Shown here in pieces: positions 12,101-22,600 of a stretch of 64,000 nt of DNA. The notes beneath the pieces were generated by a model that searched no databases, had not been told where the DNA came from, and saw only the letters and a list, made by a program, of their open reading frames with translations. The first letter of the stretch is position 1; every line of letters begins with the position of its first letter. Origin of the DNA: Linyphia triangularis (Eukaryota; Arthropoda; Arachnida; Araneae; Linyphiidae); NCBI GenBank assembly GCA_963978545.1, contig OZ021727.1, positions 44,491,385-44,555,384 of the forward strand, written 5' to 3'. The translations under genes and the position numbers were made by a program.

Positions 12101-14433
12101 AAAAGTCGGGCATTATGGATCTTTTTTTTAAAAAAAGGTGTTGTCTTAATGTCTTTGGGGTCAGCGCCACCTACTTTTTGTCTTGTCTCTCTACACAAGC
12201 GTTCCACAGCTTGTGAGGTGAGTGACAAGGAAACGAGTTGAAGTCTGATTTCAACTCGTCAACGCTAGCCAATTTCGCTAGACATATGCCAATGCCGATG
12301 TAGAACGTAGTGAATCGGTCGTTGGAAACAATATTAGCCTATCTAACCCAATTTTGGATAAAATATAGAAGAGGTTTTGAAATGTCGATGCACAGTTTTA
12401 AAATTGGGATATTGTATTTATGAGAAACAAAACTATGTGGCGGTTTTGACATGTTTGTTTGTTGAAAAATCGTGTATTTTGGAACTATGCTCTGCTAGAA
12501 TTAGCCAATCTTCCAAGCGTCCCCTTTTTCCTCCAATACATCTGTGCTACCTCGGATGTGCCAGTCTTTGTTAGCAAATGTTAGTTTGTTACTTCCCAGT
12601 CCTATTACAAGGATTCCAATTAATTATGTTCAATAGTGGCAATAAAATTAAGTTTGGTTGCCTTGAAATGCCTGATTGTCTTACTCTAGGAAAGTTCGCG
12701 AGATTTCATAGCCCGACGACCTTGTTCTCTTAGATCTCTCCTTTTGTACAAAATCATTGTCGAAAACAAATGTTTTGGGTGAGGGAAGGAAGCATTTCGT
12801 TCAGTAACCGAGTTCAAGACTTCCAGTGAATATCCAGGGAAGTATCGAGGCAATTGGTTGGTTGGTTGTTTTCAGATTATCTGGCGCCGTCAGCAACACG
12901 AGGGCTCTAATGTGCCGAAACATTCGGCATTAGACAAGCCAACATACATTTACAAACACCCATGCCATACACGGGACTCGAACCCGCAACCTCCCGGTCT
13001 AGAAGCCAGCACGCTAACCACTATACCGTTTGGTCGGCAGTATCGAGGCAATTAAATTGTCTCATACATGGATCTTGGGTTCTTCAGAAAATTAACCTTT
13101 TTTTAATGCAAAATTTCCGGAAGATATAACTGATCTGTGCTCAGTACTTTCATCTCAACTTGAGGAATTCAATATTCAACACGTAAAAAATCATTCAGCG
13201 GTAATTTTTCACAGTTCTTCAATTTTTTTTGTCTATGTTCCTACTGAAAGATGTTGGTCTTGGAAAGATGTTACTATCTACGTGTTTAAATATTCGTCTG
13301 AATTATTATTCATATAGGAGGCATAAATCCTTTTGTAGTGGTTTCCCAACGTGAAATTTGATCAGTCAGATTTTTTCCAGCCAGCATTAATGGCAGTCCT
13401 AATCACAGCCATGTGCGCTATGAACCAATGAATAAGAAAGTAAGTTTACGAGCTTCAAAGGAAGAGAAGGCGCCACAAGAAAGGCCACCCAGACTGAAAC
13501 CCGCCAAAACACAGTTTTTATCAATGTTTCAAATTATATGCGTGAGCAATTATTATTGAATAATTACTAATTTGATATTTTTCCAAGTTCTACCTATTTC
13601 ATTCCGCACAATACAAACTAATGTGCATCGATAACTTAGTGAATGGTGTATTCTACAAATTGGTGGAAAAAAGGTGTTTTTTGTATTTATACAAAACATT
13701 GAAGTGAATGCTTGAAGTAGATAAAACAATTTTATCAAAAGTATCTAAGAAATAACGTTAGTATCCATTTTATAATTATTAATATATATTTATTATTAAT
13801 ATATTTTATTATTAATATATATTTAAAAAATGCATAGTATAGTGTTTTCCTGTGTTATACCACCCTTTCAAGACACATTGCAAAACTATTGCCTTTCAAA
13901 TATTTAACGTTTTGAAATTTAAATAAATTTAGGAAAAATAGTTATTTTTTGTATTTTTTCCTAACTCTGGTGTGAATGCGCGATCGGAAGATATTATACT
14001 TTTTCAATTAAAAAAAAAAAAAAAAAAAAAAAAAACAGTTTTTCTTATTAAGACATAAAACAACTTTTCTCACCTCATACTTTTCAAAAACAATTTTTTT
14101 TTTAACTACCCTAATGTATAATCAAGACATTCCTTTTAAAGGTGCCATTCTCCCATTAAAGTAATCGATGCCCTGATACTCAACATGGCGGAGACTGATT
14201 TCGAGTGCCCCGAATACGACCAGACTGCGCTGGCACAAAGCATCCAGCACCACGACGTGGTGGTGAGGAGCGTATCCGTCGGGATGGCCGCTGGTCTGCT
14301 GGTCATCCTGGCGTTTGGCATCGCCGTCATCTTCAAGTGGAAGGATATGAAGACATGGTACAAGAGAAGCAGAAGAGGTCCCGGGGCTGTGTACTATGTG
14401 AGAGCACGGGCGAATCCCAGAGAAATTGCGTGA
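5662..14433 (+). CDS. Leucine-rich-repeat single-pass membrane protein (gene, two coding exons)
   Basis: Joining 5662-6773 to 14142-14433 gives 467 residues in one frame. Residues 1 to about 29 form a hydrophobic signal peptide (MKSNTVSTAMTIANLILILS...). A cysteine-rich LRRNT cap (CAAVCEC) follows. About ten LRRs then carry the LxxLxLxxNxI pattern, for example LDLSHNRISSL and LNLADNAIQSF. The LRRCT cap begins NPWICDCNLRW (about 346-356) and is completed by exon 2 (C372 and C392). A single membrane helix lies at about 414-435, followed by a short basic cytoplasmic tail with YYVRARA. Such proteins act at the cell surface in adhesion or receptor roles; the specific partner is unknown. I do not assign an orthologue. 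The LRR architecture is certain; the function is not. Confidence 0.9.
7560..8250. repeat. Low-complexity tracts and a fragment of the foldback-type repeat family
   Basis: A-run, (TG)n and a G-run occupy about 7561-7600. The following sequence, 'acaactatcaattacac...actggtca...catggattggtgtaattt', matches the terminus of the element at 20661. A (GA)n tract with a poly-A lies at 7937-7974. Open frames here are by-products of these tracts. Confidence 0.5.
8300..9240. repeat. Intronic DNA ending in a long (AT)n microsatellite
   Basis: The segment has poly-G at about 8564-8575 and an (AT)n run over about 9081-9172. Nothing coding was seen. The AT tract immediately precedes the BEL/Pao relic. Confidence 0.7.
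9247..10310 (+). pseudogene. BEL/Pao-type retrotransposon pol relic
   Basis: In broken frames the sequence reads as the region between reverse transcriptase and RNase H of BEL/Pao elements. The first part contains FHDPLGLLQPIIIKAKMM. After an inserted MITE comes the hallmark FADASAQVYGACLYVKS. Further on are a 'VAPLKT.SIPSFEMLAA'-like stretch, 'LFSDSKVVLDWIQ', 'VFVANRVSLIQE' and finally 'LISRGATKLQLQDKLWWTGP'. Several stops and frame changes show it is dead. LTRs and the rest of gag-pol were not found nearby. It lies in the LRR-gene intron, in the same orientation as the gene. Confidence 0.8.
9445..9782. mobile_element. 338-bp MITE inserted in the BEL/Pao relic
   Basis: Both ends carry a perfect inverted repeat of about 34 bp beginning CCATCGATATAGATAAACAA. 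The flanks repeat AAAATA (9439-9444 and 9783-9788). The insertion splits a readable BEL/Pao motif (..LKDLKIP / KIPRS..), which gives independent proof that it came later. The duplication could also be read as AAAATACC. Superfamily not assigned. Confidence 0.75.
10460..10512 (+). repeat. G-run tandem array
   Basis: Runs of 8-13 G separated by AGTAGAAGT form about three units on the + strand. Four or more G-runs in 55 bp could fold as a G-quadruplex. The rest of 10311-11620 is AT-rich intron with nothing recognised. Confidence 0.6.
12856..13038 (-). mobile_element. tRNA-derived SINE, copy 1
   Basis: On the minus strand the head reads as a tRNA-like module. The A-box region is TAGTGGTTAGCGTG and the B box is GGTTCGAGTCC. 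A body shared with copy 2 follows, ending in an (AACC)n tail. A 15-bp target duplication, AGTATCGAGGCAATT, flanks it (12841-12855 and 13039-13053). It has no acceptor-stem partner or CCA logic, so it is a SINE and not a working tRNA gene. Confidence 0.88.
13374..13550 (+). other. Exon-like open segment inside the TIR element
   Basis: After a good acceptor-like sequence (attttttccag) an open frame without Met reads SINGSPNHSHVRYEPMNKK and continues with a Lys/Pro/Glu-rich stretch to a stop near 13552. The composition resembles a host cytoplasmic tail, not AT-rich noise. It could be a gene fragment captured by the transposon or part of its lost transposase. I do not recognise the parent protein. 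Confidence 0.3.
14142..14433 (+). CDS. LRR gene coding exon 2: LRRCT end, transmembrane helix, tail
   Basis: The acceptor (ccttttaaag, ending at 14141) restores the phase left by exon 1. The frame then reads the missing LRRCT cysteines, the acidic/polar linker, the hydrophobic stretch VGMAAGLLVILAFGIAVIF and a basic tail, ending with TGA at 14431-14433. The exon is clearly richer in GC than the introns. Its upstream neighbour is a transposon that ends 29 nt before the acceptor. Confidence 0.9.
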
Positions 14434-14770
14434 ATTCATTTCGAAGACGTGAAGTTTTTTTGACTTTAAACTAGAAACCAAGAAACGATGTTGACATTTG
14501 TATTTTGAAACAAGAAACAATTCCTATCAAAATGAGCGTTGTATGAGGCTGAAAAAATTTGCTGTAAAATTTCCCTGTCCCACAAAAGAGCAAGCAATTT
14601 CATTGCATATATTATTTTCATTATTTAATTATTTAGAATATACTTAAACATTTGTAGTTGAGTCTAATTCTGAAAATCTTTTTTTTTTTTGGTTAGTTTC
14701 TCAGTTATGAATACCTTAATTTTGGTTTTTCTTGTTTCCTGTTACGGAAATAAAAATGTGTTGTGATTAT
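14434..14770 (+). terminator. Probable 3' UTR and polyadenylation signal of the LRR gene
   Basis: An AATAAA lies at 14749-14754 and is followed at once by a GT-rich stretch (tgtgttgtg), the usual downstream element. No closer AATAAA was seen after the stop codon. Confidence 0.55.
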
Positions 14771-16600
14771 TGTAAAGTCTAATTGCGTCGTCCAGTTTCA
14801 TTAGGTAGTATGCCCTCTCTAAGGATTGAAATCGAATTAAGATAAAAAATTTTGTTAATTTTTTTTTTTTATTTACAACTTGAACAAAAAAAAAAAAAAA
14901 AAAAAAAATGTCGATTGAAAGCTTTTTCCTCGTACAAAAAGCCTTAATACATTCAAAAACTTACTATCAGTCAAGAGAAGTATCAAAATCATTAGAGGAA
15001 TGAACATGCTTATTTTTACAACTGGGTGACTCATTTGTATCAAAAGTAATTATCACATGTGATTAGTAGTTTTAACTAGGCCATTTGTGTATATAGATTC
15101 TTTTGGATGTTGAATTCATTACTTACTTCATATTTGCATTCTTTTGATATTTTAGTTCTTTTAGGGATAATTGTTTAGAACTCCCAATTATAAACTACTT
15201 ACTGTACTTGACTCTAGAGTGTTTATCGTTGGTGAGTACTACTAATCAACTGCTTTAACTCACATACGTTTACATTTCTATTGAAGTCTGATTTGTTTTG
15301 TAGAATGGTTTAAAATGTGCTGAATTTCACAATTTTTGTAAAAAAAGAATTCATTTTCATTTCGATAGCTTACGCATTGAAGAATTAAATGTTATTTTAC
15401 AATGCTTTTACAGAAAATTTTGAAATGTAACCTGAGAAAAATAAGTATCAATCAATTTGTCATTGAACGGATACTTTAGATTACGACGAAATCAATTCAA
15501 TAGTTGAACAGGATTGGTAACACTATCTCAAATAAATTCCTTGTTAAACTTTCAGCAACTTCTATTCAGATTTATAAATTGTGTGGTTTTTTTTTAAGTA
15601 TGTTTAAGTTTTTATATAAATGCAGTTAAAAATGATTTAATTTAGAATAGTTTTTTTTAAATAAACGTTACTTTCACTAATAACCATTTGTGAGATAAGT
15701 TAAATTTTATAAATAAAAATTAAGTATAGCTAATAATATTGAATAAAATAGATATTAGAATTGCAGGAGTGAGAAAAACTTTATCTTTGGAAAATTTATA
15801 CGTAATGGATATTTATTTACAGAAAAGAATTTAAGGACACTATAATATAAGTGGTTGGATAAATTGAAATGAATTTGAACTAAATAATGAAACACACTAA
15901 AGTTACAATATCAAAGAATGAAAAGAAGAAAAAAAAAATTAATGCTGTTTTTCCTTTTAAAGAATTTATGGTTTTCACTCTTTCTTTTTTACATACTTTA
16001 TTTCATTCAATTTATACTACTGCCTTATCTTTTTATTAATTTTAAAGTAACAATGGTTTGTACTTTTTTTTATGTATTTTAAATAAAATATGTGACATTT
16101 TGTTGAATTACTTTGCGCGTTTAATTTTATTAGTTCCTTATGATAATTTTCTTGTAGAGTGTTTATAAAAGAGTAATTCGGGAGACACGTGATTTGTTTA
16201 AAATGTGGTAGGTGAAGTATGGAGATACACCAGAAATTTTTTTATATACATACAGTTTCTTTCAGAAAAGACTTCCTAGCTTTGAAATGGCATAGCTGCT
16301 AAATAGTGAGAGAGCGAAAAAAGAGACAGGGGTATGTTGGATAGACAGGTAGAGAATTTTGAACTAACCGGTTTGAAAAATTGATTTGGGAAATATAGCG
16401 ACAGGTGTATATAGTTTACCGAAGAGGTCTATTTTTAATTGTACGCTTTTGTGAAGAAAAAAAAAAGAAGAAAAAAAACCTGTTGAATACTGGTTTCGGA
16501 AAACCCGACTACATGACTTATAAAAACAATGACTTCTGCAAAAGTGATTGTTTAGGCTGTCTTATCCACTAAAGCAGCGTTAGCCCACCGGAAGCACAGA

Positions 16601-16631
<31 letters not shown>

Positions 16632-16642
16632 TTCACGGTATG

Positions 16643-16685
<43 letters not shown>

Positions 16686-17092
16686 TAATTGTTATTTGTC
16701 CGAAATAGTAAGTGTTAACTATGCAGAACAGAGTTCTCCACTACGTACTGAAAGAAACTATATGAAGAAGCTTTCAGCAAGGTGGTTTTCATCAAGAATA
16801 AATACAGGAATAACTTAACTGAATCACATTTGAACAATTTATTGAAATTGACTGCAACAAATACTCCGAAATTCATTGACTCCATCATAAAAAAAACTGA
16901 ACGATTTTGACCGCCATAGCCTCACAATTGATATCAACTAAAATGGAGTAATCTGGAAGTACAGTTTAAATACTTTTATTAAAAGTTAGGTCAGGTCACA
17001 TTGCCATGTTGAAACTAAACTTTAGATTCTTTTTTAGACTTTGATTTACTAATAATAAAAACTATTTTTTTTAATCATTAAAAAAAAAGAAG

Positions 17093-17129
<37 letters not shown>

Positions 17130-18171
17130 CATCAATTGTAATTTTATTAAGATAAAAAAAATAGTATTTTTAACAGCCTCCAGAAATGCTACATGTTGTT
17201 AAATCGATAATAATATTAAAGATATATATTTTGGTGTATCTGGCCCGCTTAAAACTCCAACATAAGTTATACATAAGCCTCTAAAAGTTAGTGGCGAATG
17301 TAGCACCAAAAGATCATAGGTTGCACCATAAAGATCATAACGATAAACTCATTTCGCCATATTCAGATTTTACAACAATTTGCTGCCACGTTTCAATATT
17401 GTAACTAATGTTACAAATTGGTGTATTTAACAATTTCTTGAACTCTTTAGAAAAGGAAACCTAAAATATTCTAGAAAATCAGTGTTCAGACCATACGCAA
17501 ACATTATAATAAGTGTATAAAATAACTTTGTAACTTGTAACTTGGTAACTTAAACTTGTTTCTAGACATTAATTTTTTTTTTCAGATCGCTTAAACTAGA
17601 AGTTGAATATGTCTTCGTCAAAATATAGAGATCATTCAAAATAATGAAAACATCAGGGTTTAAAAGCACACAGTTCGTTTGTGTAGATTACAGAAGAGCT
17701 GCAAGTGCCCTTTTTGGAATAGCTATTTTTTTTTTTTTTTTTTTTTTTTAAGTTGGTTTTCAAATCATTTTTAGTAGCATACAAATATACGGGGGAAAAT
17801 GAATGACCTTACAGAGTCAAAGCATATAATAAAGTTATTTTAATGGTTCGTCAGCGATTACAGTTAGGAAGCTTTTAGAAGTGTTGTGTCTAAAATCAGT
17901 CATATGAAATTAGAAATCCAAAGTCTTTGATAGAGACAGAAGAACAATGCGGGTAATTGTTATCTTAAGGTACAAAAACATTTGAGTCTTTTTGGTCCTT
18001 TAATCGTAAACTAACTTCTTACTAAAAAAAAAAAAAAAAAATGAACCAATGCTTCTCTATAAGCACGTAAGCAGTGCAGTATAGCCTATATTTTATTTAC
18101 GTCACTGACTATAATTCCTACATTTATCTGTTTATCATTTTCAAGAAAACTGATGCAATGAAAAATATTTA

Positions 18172-18226
<55 letters not shown>

Positions 18227-18956
18227 TTTTTTTTTTTTTTTTTTTTTTTTTGAAGTTGGTTTTCAAATCATTTTTAGTAGCATACAAATATACGGGGGAA
18301 AATGAATGACCTTACAGAGTCAAAGCATATAATAAAGTTATTTTAATGGTTCGTCAGCGATTACAGTTAGGAAGCTTTTAGAAGTGTTGTGTCTAAAATC
18401 AGTCATATGAAATTAGAAATCCAAAGTCTTTGATAGAGACAGAAGAACAATGCGGGTAATTAAAAAAAATCAACAATGAGCTAACACTTGGGAGTAGGAT
18501 AATGCGGTTTTCATAGAAATATTTGGAATTTTTTTCTGCATCCTTAAGAAAAAACATCGTTAGCCTTCTCATCAACAGATGCCAATTTACACCAACTCTT
18601 TCTATGCTATTTGTTGGCTAAAAAAGTAATTAAAAGTAATTACATTACCTCTTTTGGAAGAACATAAAATTTCTTATTGAAAAAAATTTCGAAATATGAC
18701 GTGCAATAGGATTCTTTGGTTGATGAGGTTCAAATGTAGAGTGAGATGTAGGAAAACTAGATGCTACAGATATGAAATAAAATCTTATTTTCGAATATTT
18801 CAATTTTAATTCAAAATAGTTCGATTTTCTTGAGTTTAATAATAAAATGTTAAGAATTTATATGTTGAAGAAACCATTTTATAACCTTTCAAAAAGCTAT
18901 ATTTTTTATCACTATTTCTTGATATTTTTTGATATCACATCCAATGTAAACTCTCC

Positions 18957-18993
<37 letters not shown>

Positions 18994-19213
18994 ACATGTG
19001 AATTCAAAACATGACTATAATTTTTTAAAAATATAACCTCAATATAAAAGTCTACGAAGTATTTCATCAGAAGCATCATGCAAAAGAAAACAATTCCTTA
19101 TCTGAAATCATTTACCGATACGTAAGAACGCTCATTTTGTATTCTACTTCATACCCCATAAACAGTTAGATTGACTTGTTACTGGATTATTTTTAAATTA
19201 GTATTGATGACTC
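14771..19213. other. Intergenic region between the LRR and SLC5 genes
   Basis: This is AT-rich sequence with many homopolymers: poly-A near 14888, 16605, 17095 and 18961; poly-T near 16647, 17730 and 18228; and an (AT)n run at about 18176-18224. Apart from the direct duplication listed separately I see no gene, RNA or complete transposon. A short inverted match (agatacaccaaa-like) at about 16223 and 17237 is too weak to call. Confidence 0.6.
17750..18461. repeat. Perfect 209-bp direct duplication, offset 503 bp
   Basis: The segment 17750-17958 (AAGTTGGTTTTC ... GCGGGTAATT) recurs at 18253-18461 with no difference seen. Both copies follow a long poly-T. The spacer holds an (AT)n run. The identity implies a recent tandem duplication or an assembly duplication of about 0.5 kb. 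Confidence 0.8.
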
Positions 19214-19285
19214 GTGGTTTCTCAATATCATTTTATACTTTATAAAGGCTTTGCAGATTTGAGTGCATCACGGCGGCCGGTAAAT

Positions 19286-19627
19286 ATGATTTCGAAGCAG
19301 CAGTTAGGTTTAACGGATTATGCTGTACTCGTCACATCACTTATAATACCAGCATGTATAGGTTTATATTTTAGATTGATTAGAAGACAAAATAATTCAT
19401 TGGACTACTATTTACTTGCTGGAAAAAATGCGTCGATGGTCCCGGTGGTAATGTCCGTGAGCGTTACTGTCATGTCAGCAATTCTCATGTTAGGATTCCC
19501 CGCTGAAATCTACAAATTTGGACCACAATACACGCTGGTGGCAATTTCAACTGTTGTTGGTATGTTTTTGTCATCGCAAGTATTTCTGCCTGTTTATTTT
19601 CAATGCAACGTGACCAGTATATATGAG
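19286..19627 (+). CDS. SLC5 exon 1
   Basis: This exon encodes residues 1-114 and ends TATGAG|GTAAAA in phase 0. I chose the Met at 19286 (MISKQQLGLTDYAV) because homology begins just after it. An in-frame upstream Met at 19214 would add 24 poorly structured residues. A TATAAAGG lies near 19241, and CTTTGCAG near 19255 could instead be an acceptor from an upstream exon. Confidence 0.85.
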
Positions 19628-22600
19628 GTAAAATAATATTTTACTTTTTATTTAAATATTTGTATAAGGCAACAATGTATAGATACTGCGGGATAAATCT
19701 ATAATAATAAAACAAAGAGCTTGTGTATCTGTGTGTCTGTCTTTGGATTTTTAGAAAGCTACTTAAAATTGGAAAGGAGCTCTGTAATTTTCAACATAAG
19801 TAGTTTCGGTCATCTAATTGGAATTTTGACAAACAGAATGTTAAAATTTTAATTACTTTTTTTTAAATTAAATTTAAACTTTTTTTTACAAAGCGACTTC
19901 AAATAGGACTAGAGCTGTGCAATTTTCAACATAAGTAGTAGTTTTGGGCTTCAAATTAGACTTTTTAGAAACATAATGTTAAAATTGTAATGAATTTAAT
20001 TAATTTTTTTACAAAGCGACTTATAACAGTCGTACATCTCTGAAAATTTCAATATACGTTATTTTTTCAGCTTTCTAATTGAAATTTGAATAAAGCGGTC
20101 AATATTTACCCTATGTTAAAATGTTCCCAAAAGATGAGATGCGAGGGTGTTATTATATTAACTGGAAAAAAATTGTTTCTCGACAGTAGTGGGTCTCTAA
20201 TAATAATAGTTTACGTAGCAATTCATCTTTTAGAGAGCGAAACGAGTTTCTTTTTACGTAAGAATGAACCTTTCAGTGAGCGAAGCAAGCCTGTTCGCGA
20301 AGCACGAAAAGATGGGACACCAATGGCGGATCTCCGCACCAAGGGGCTACACAGCTACTAATTTTATATACATCGGTCAATATTTAGCTAAATTGAGAGA
20401 AGTAAGATATTTATGATTCATTCTGTTAGAACTTTACAAAAGTTTCAAATAATGTTTTTTCAAATATACATACAAATTTATCAATTGATGTAATATAGAA
20501 AAAACAAAGATTTCATAATTTTAGACTTAAAAATTGGAAACAAATGGAAATTATGAAATGTTAAAAAAAAGCATTTAAATTCCTCATTCTTGCTTTTTTG
20601 ATAGATTTAACTGAATGCCTATTTGTCAATACGGTAGTCTAAAACTAAACTACGCGCGTAGAACAACCTTCAATTACACTATAAAGTTGGTCACTGTATT
20701 TAAATTTTACATGGATTGATATAATTTAGCTTTTTCGTTTTAATATTTGAAAACTACCCACCGACGACTCTTCCTCCTCTGTTTCACTTATCCGAAAGGA
20801 TAATGAAATAATTATAAAAAACATTTCATCATGTTGGTGGAGTTTCTGTTTTGGCCAATGATGTAATAATTATTGCCAAAAATATTGCCAAACTGGCCAT
20901 TTTGATTAATAATTTTTTTGAAAATTATTAATTAAATGTTTAATATTATTGGTTAAAAAAAAATGGCCAGGTTGGCGATAATACCATTGGAAACCCTCCT
21001 CCCCTACCAAATTGGTGAAAAGTGTTTTAAGAAAAATTATTTTATCCTTTTGGTTACATGAAGAACATGGAAGAGTCATTGATGGAATGAGAACGTTCAG
21101 ACGTTCTGTGTTAATGGCATTCGTTCTCAACTTTTTAAATCTTTATATGGAATTTCGGAGGTGAGAATATTTAAAACATCTTAAAAGGCAACCGCAGCAA
21201 TTTTGATCAGAATCGTTATAGTAATTTTTGGCAGTTGCTGAAAAACATAAATTTTTTAAATAGCAGTTACTTTATGAGTATGCGGAATTTTTACGAAAAC
21301 ATTAATGACAGGTCCCATGGTTTCCACTTTCCCGGGTACACATGTTGAACATATTATGTAAATCCGTTTGGGAATTACGCTGACCACACACATTCGTTGA
21401 TGACATACTTACGAACACACATACATTTTTTTGGGGCCACTTTTCTGAACTCAAAAATGTATTGCAATCAGCAAAAAAGCGATTTTTTTTATGCATTTCT
21501 ACACTTTTTGGAATGTGCTAAGGTTTTTTTTAAAAAATGGTATATAAAAAATGTTTGTGTCTGTTTGTTGACAGCAAAACTCCCGAACGGATTGGCCGAC
21601 CAAACGGTATAGTGGTTAGCGTGCTAGCCTCTAGACCGCGAGGTTGCGGGTTCGAGTCCCGTGTTAGGCATGGGTGTTTGTAAATGTATGTTGGCTTGTC
21701 AAATGACGAATGTTTCGGCGCATTATAGCCCTCGTGTTGCTGACGGCGCCAGATAATCTGAATACAACCAACCCGAACCGATTGACCTACGATGTTCAAC
21801 TTTTGCACAAAAGTTAGTAGTGGCCATGGGACTTGTCATTTAGGTTTTCATCAGAATTGCTCATGTGCATAAAGTAGCTGCCTAAACATCCCCACCTCCA
21901 AAATTTCCGTAGAAATGCCATTAAAGGTATAAAAAGTTTTTTTAAAAAATGATTTTAATACAGAGTTGTCTTCCCTTGAGCTTCTCCCATCAACGACTGC
22001 TTCGCTTCAGTTTCATTTGAAAGGAAGAATAGTTTAATATTTCCGAAAAATATATCTCCAATTCCGCAATTTTAGCGTATTATTATTATTATTAATTTTT
22101 TCCCCCTTCTTCCAATAATAATTGTTTCTACAAAATATCACCAAACTGACCTTTCTTTAAAAATTAAAATATAAAAGCGAAAACGGAAAATTACATCAAT
22201 CCACAGCAAATTTAAATCTAGTGACCAGTATTAAAGTATAATTGAAAGTTGTGCGATGTTCCACACCCCTAGTTTTTTTTTTTTACTGAATGCAATATTT
22301 TCATTATCCTATATTACATCATATATAGGGTGATTACGTTATATAAGTAATAATTTTATATTTAATTTTTTTAAAGTATTTTGGAATTTAATATCTTGTT
22401 TTCTCTAAAATTCACAATCATTTCAATGACTTTTTCATTCTACTATTTCAGTTCTTGGAAATGCGATTCGGGAAGCTTACAAGATACACCATCTCAGCCG
22501 TATTTATCATAGGAAATGTATGTGTTCAGTAGTTTTTTTACTATATTTTAGCAACTTCATTTACTAATTGTATATTTCCTGTAAATGAGTTGATTTCTAA

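Larger units (their letters stand above)
11632..14112. mobile_element. 2.5-kb non-autonomous TIR transposon (Mutator-like) with 10-bp target duplication
   Basis: The left end (AGGGTGGTT...) and right end (...AACTACCCT) are inverted repeats of roughly 300 bp. They share blocks such as 'ttcacctc', 'aactatttttcctaa' and 'ggtataacacaggaaaacacta'. The flanks repeat AATGTATAAT exactly (11622-11631 and 14113-14122). Long TIRs and a 9-11 bp duplication fit Mutator-like elements; that class is an inference. No transposase was recognised inside. A SINE is inserted at 12856-13038. The right end lies 29 nt before the LRR-gene exon 2. Confidence 0.7.

Noticed and set aside
14122..14520. Minus-strand and shifted frames over LRR exon 2
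   Set aside because: They are shadows of the GC-richer exon that completes the LRRCT and transmembrane helix.
16223..17245. Possible TIR pair (agatacaccaaa-like)
   Set aside because: Only about 12 bp agree and no target duplication was found.
21595..21771. Functional tRNA gene
   Set aside because: A and B boxes are present, but the same unit occurs twice with a long non-tRNA body, a repetitive tail and target duplications, so it is a SINE.
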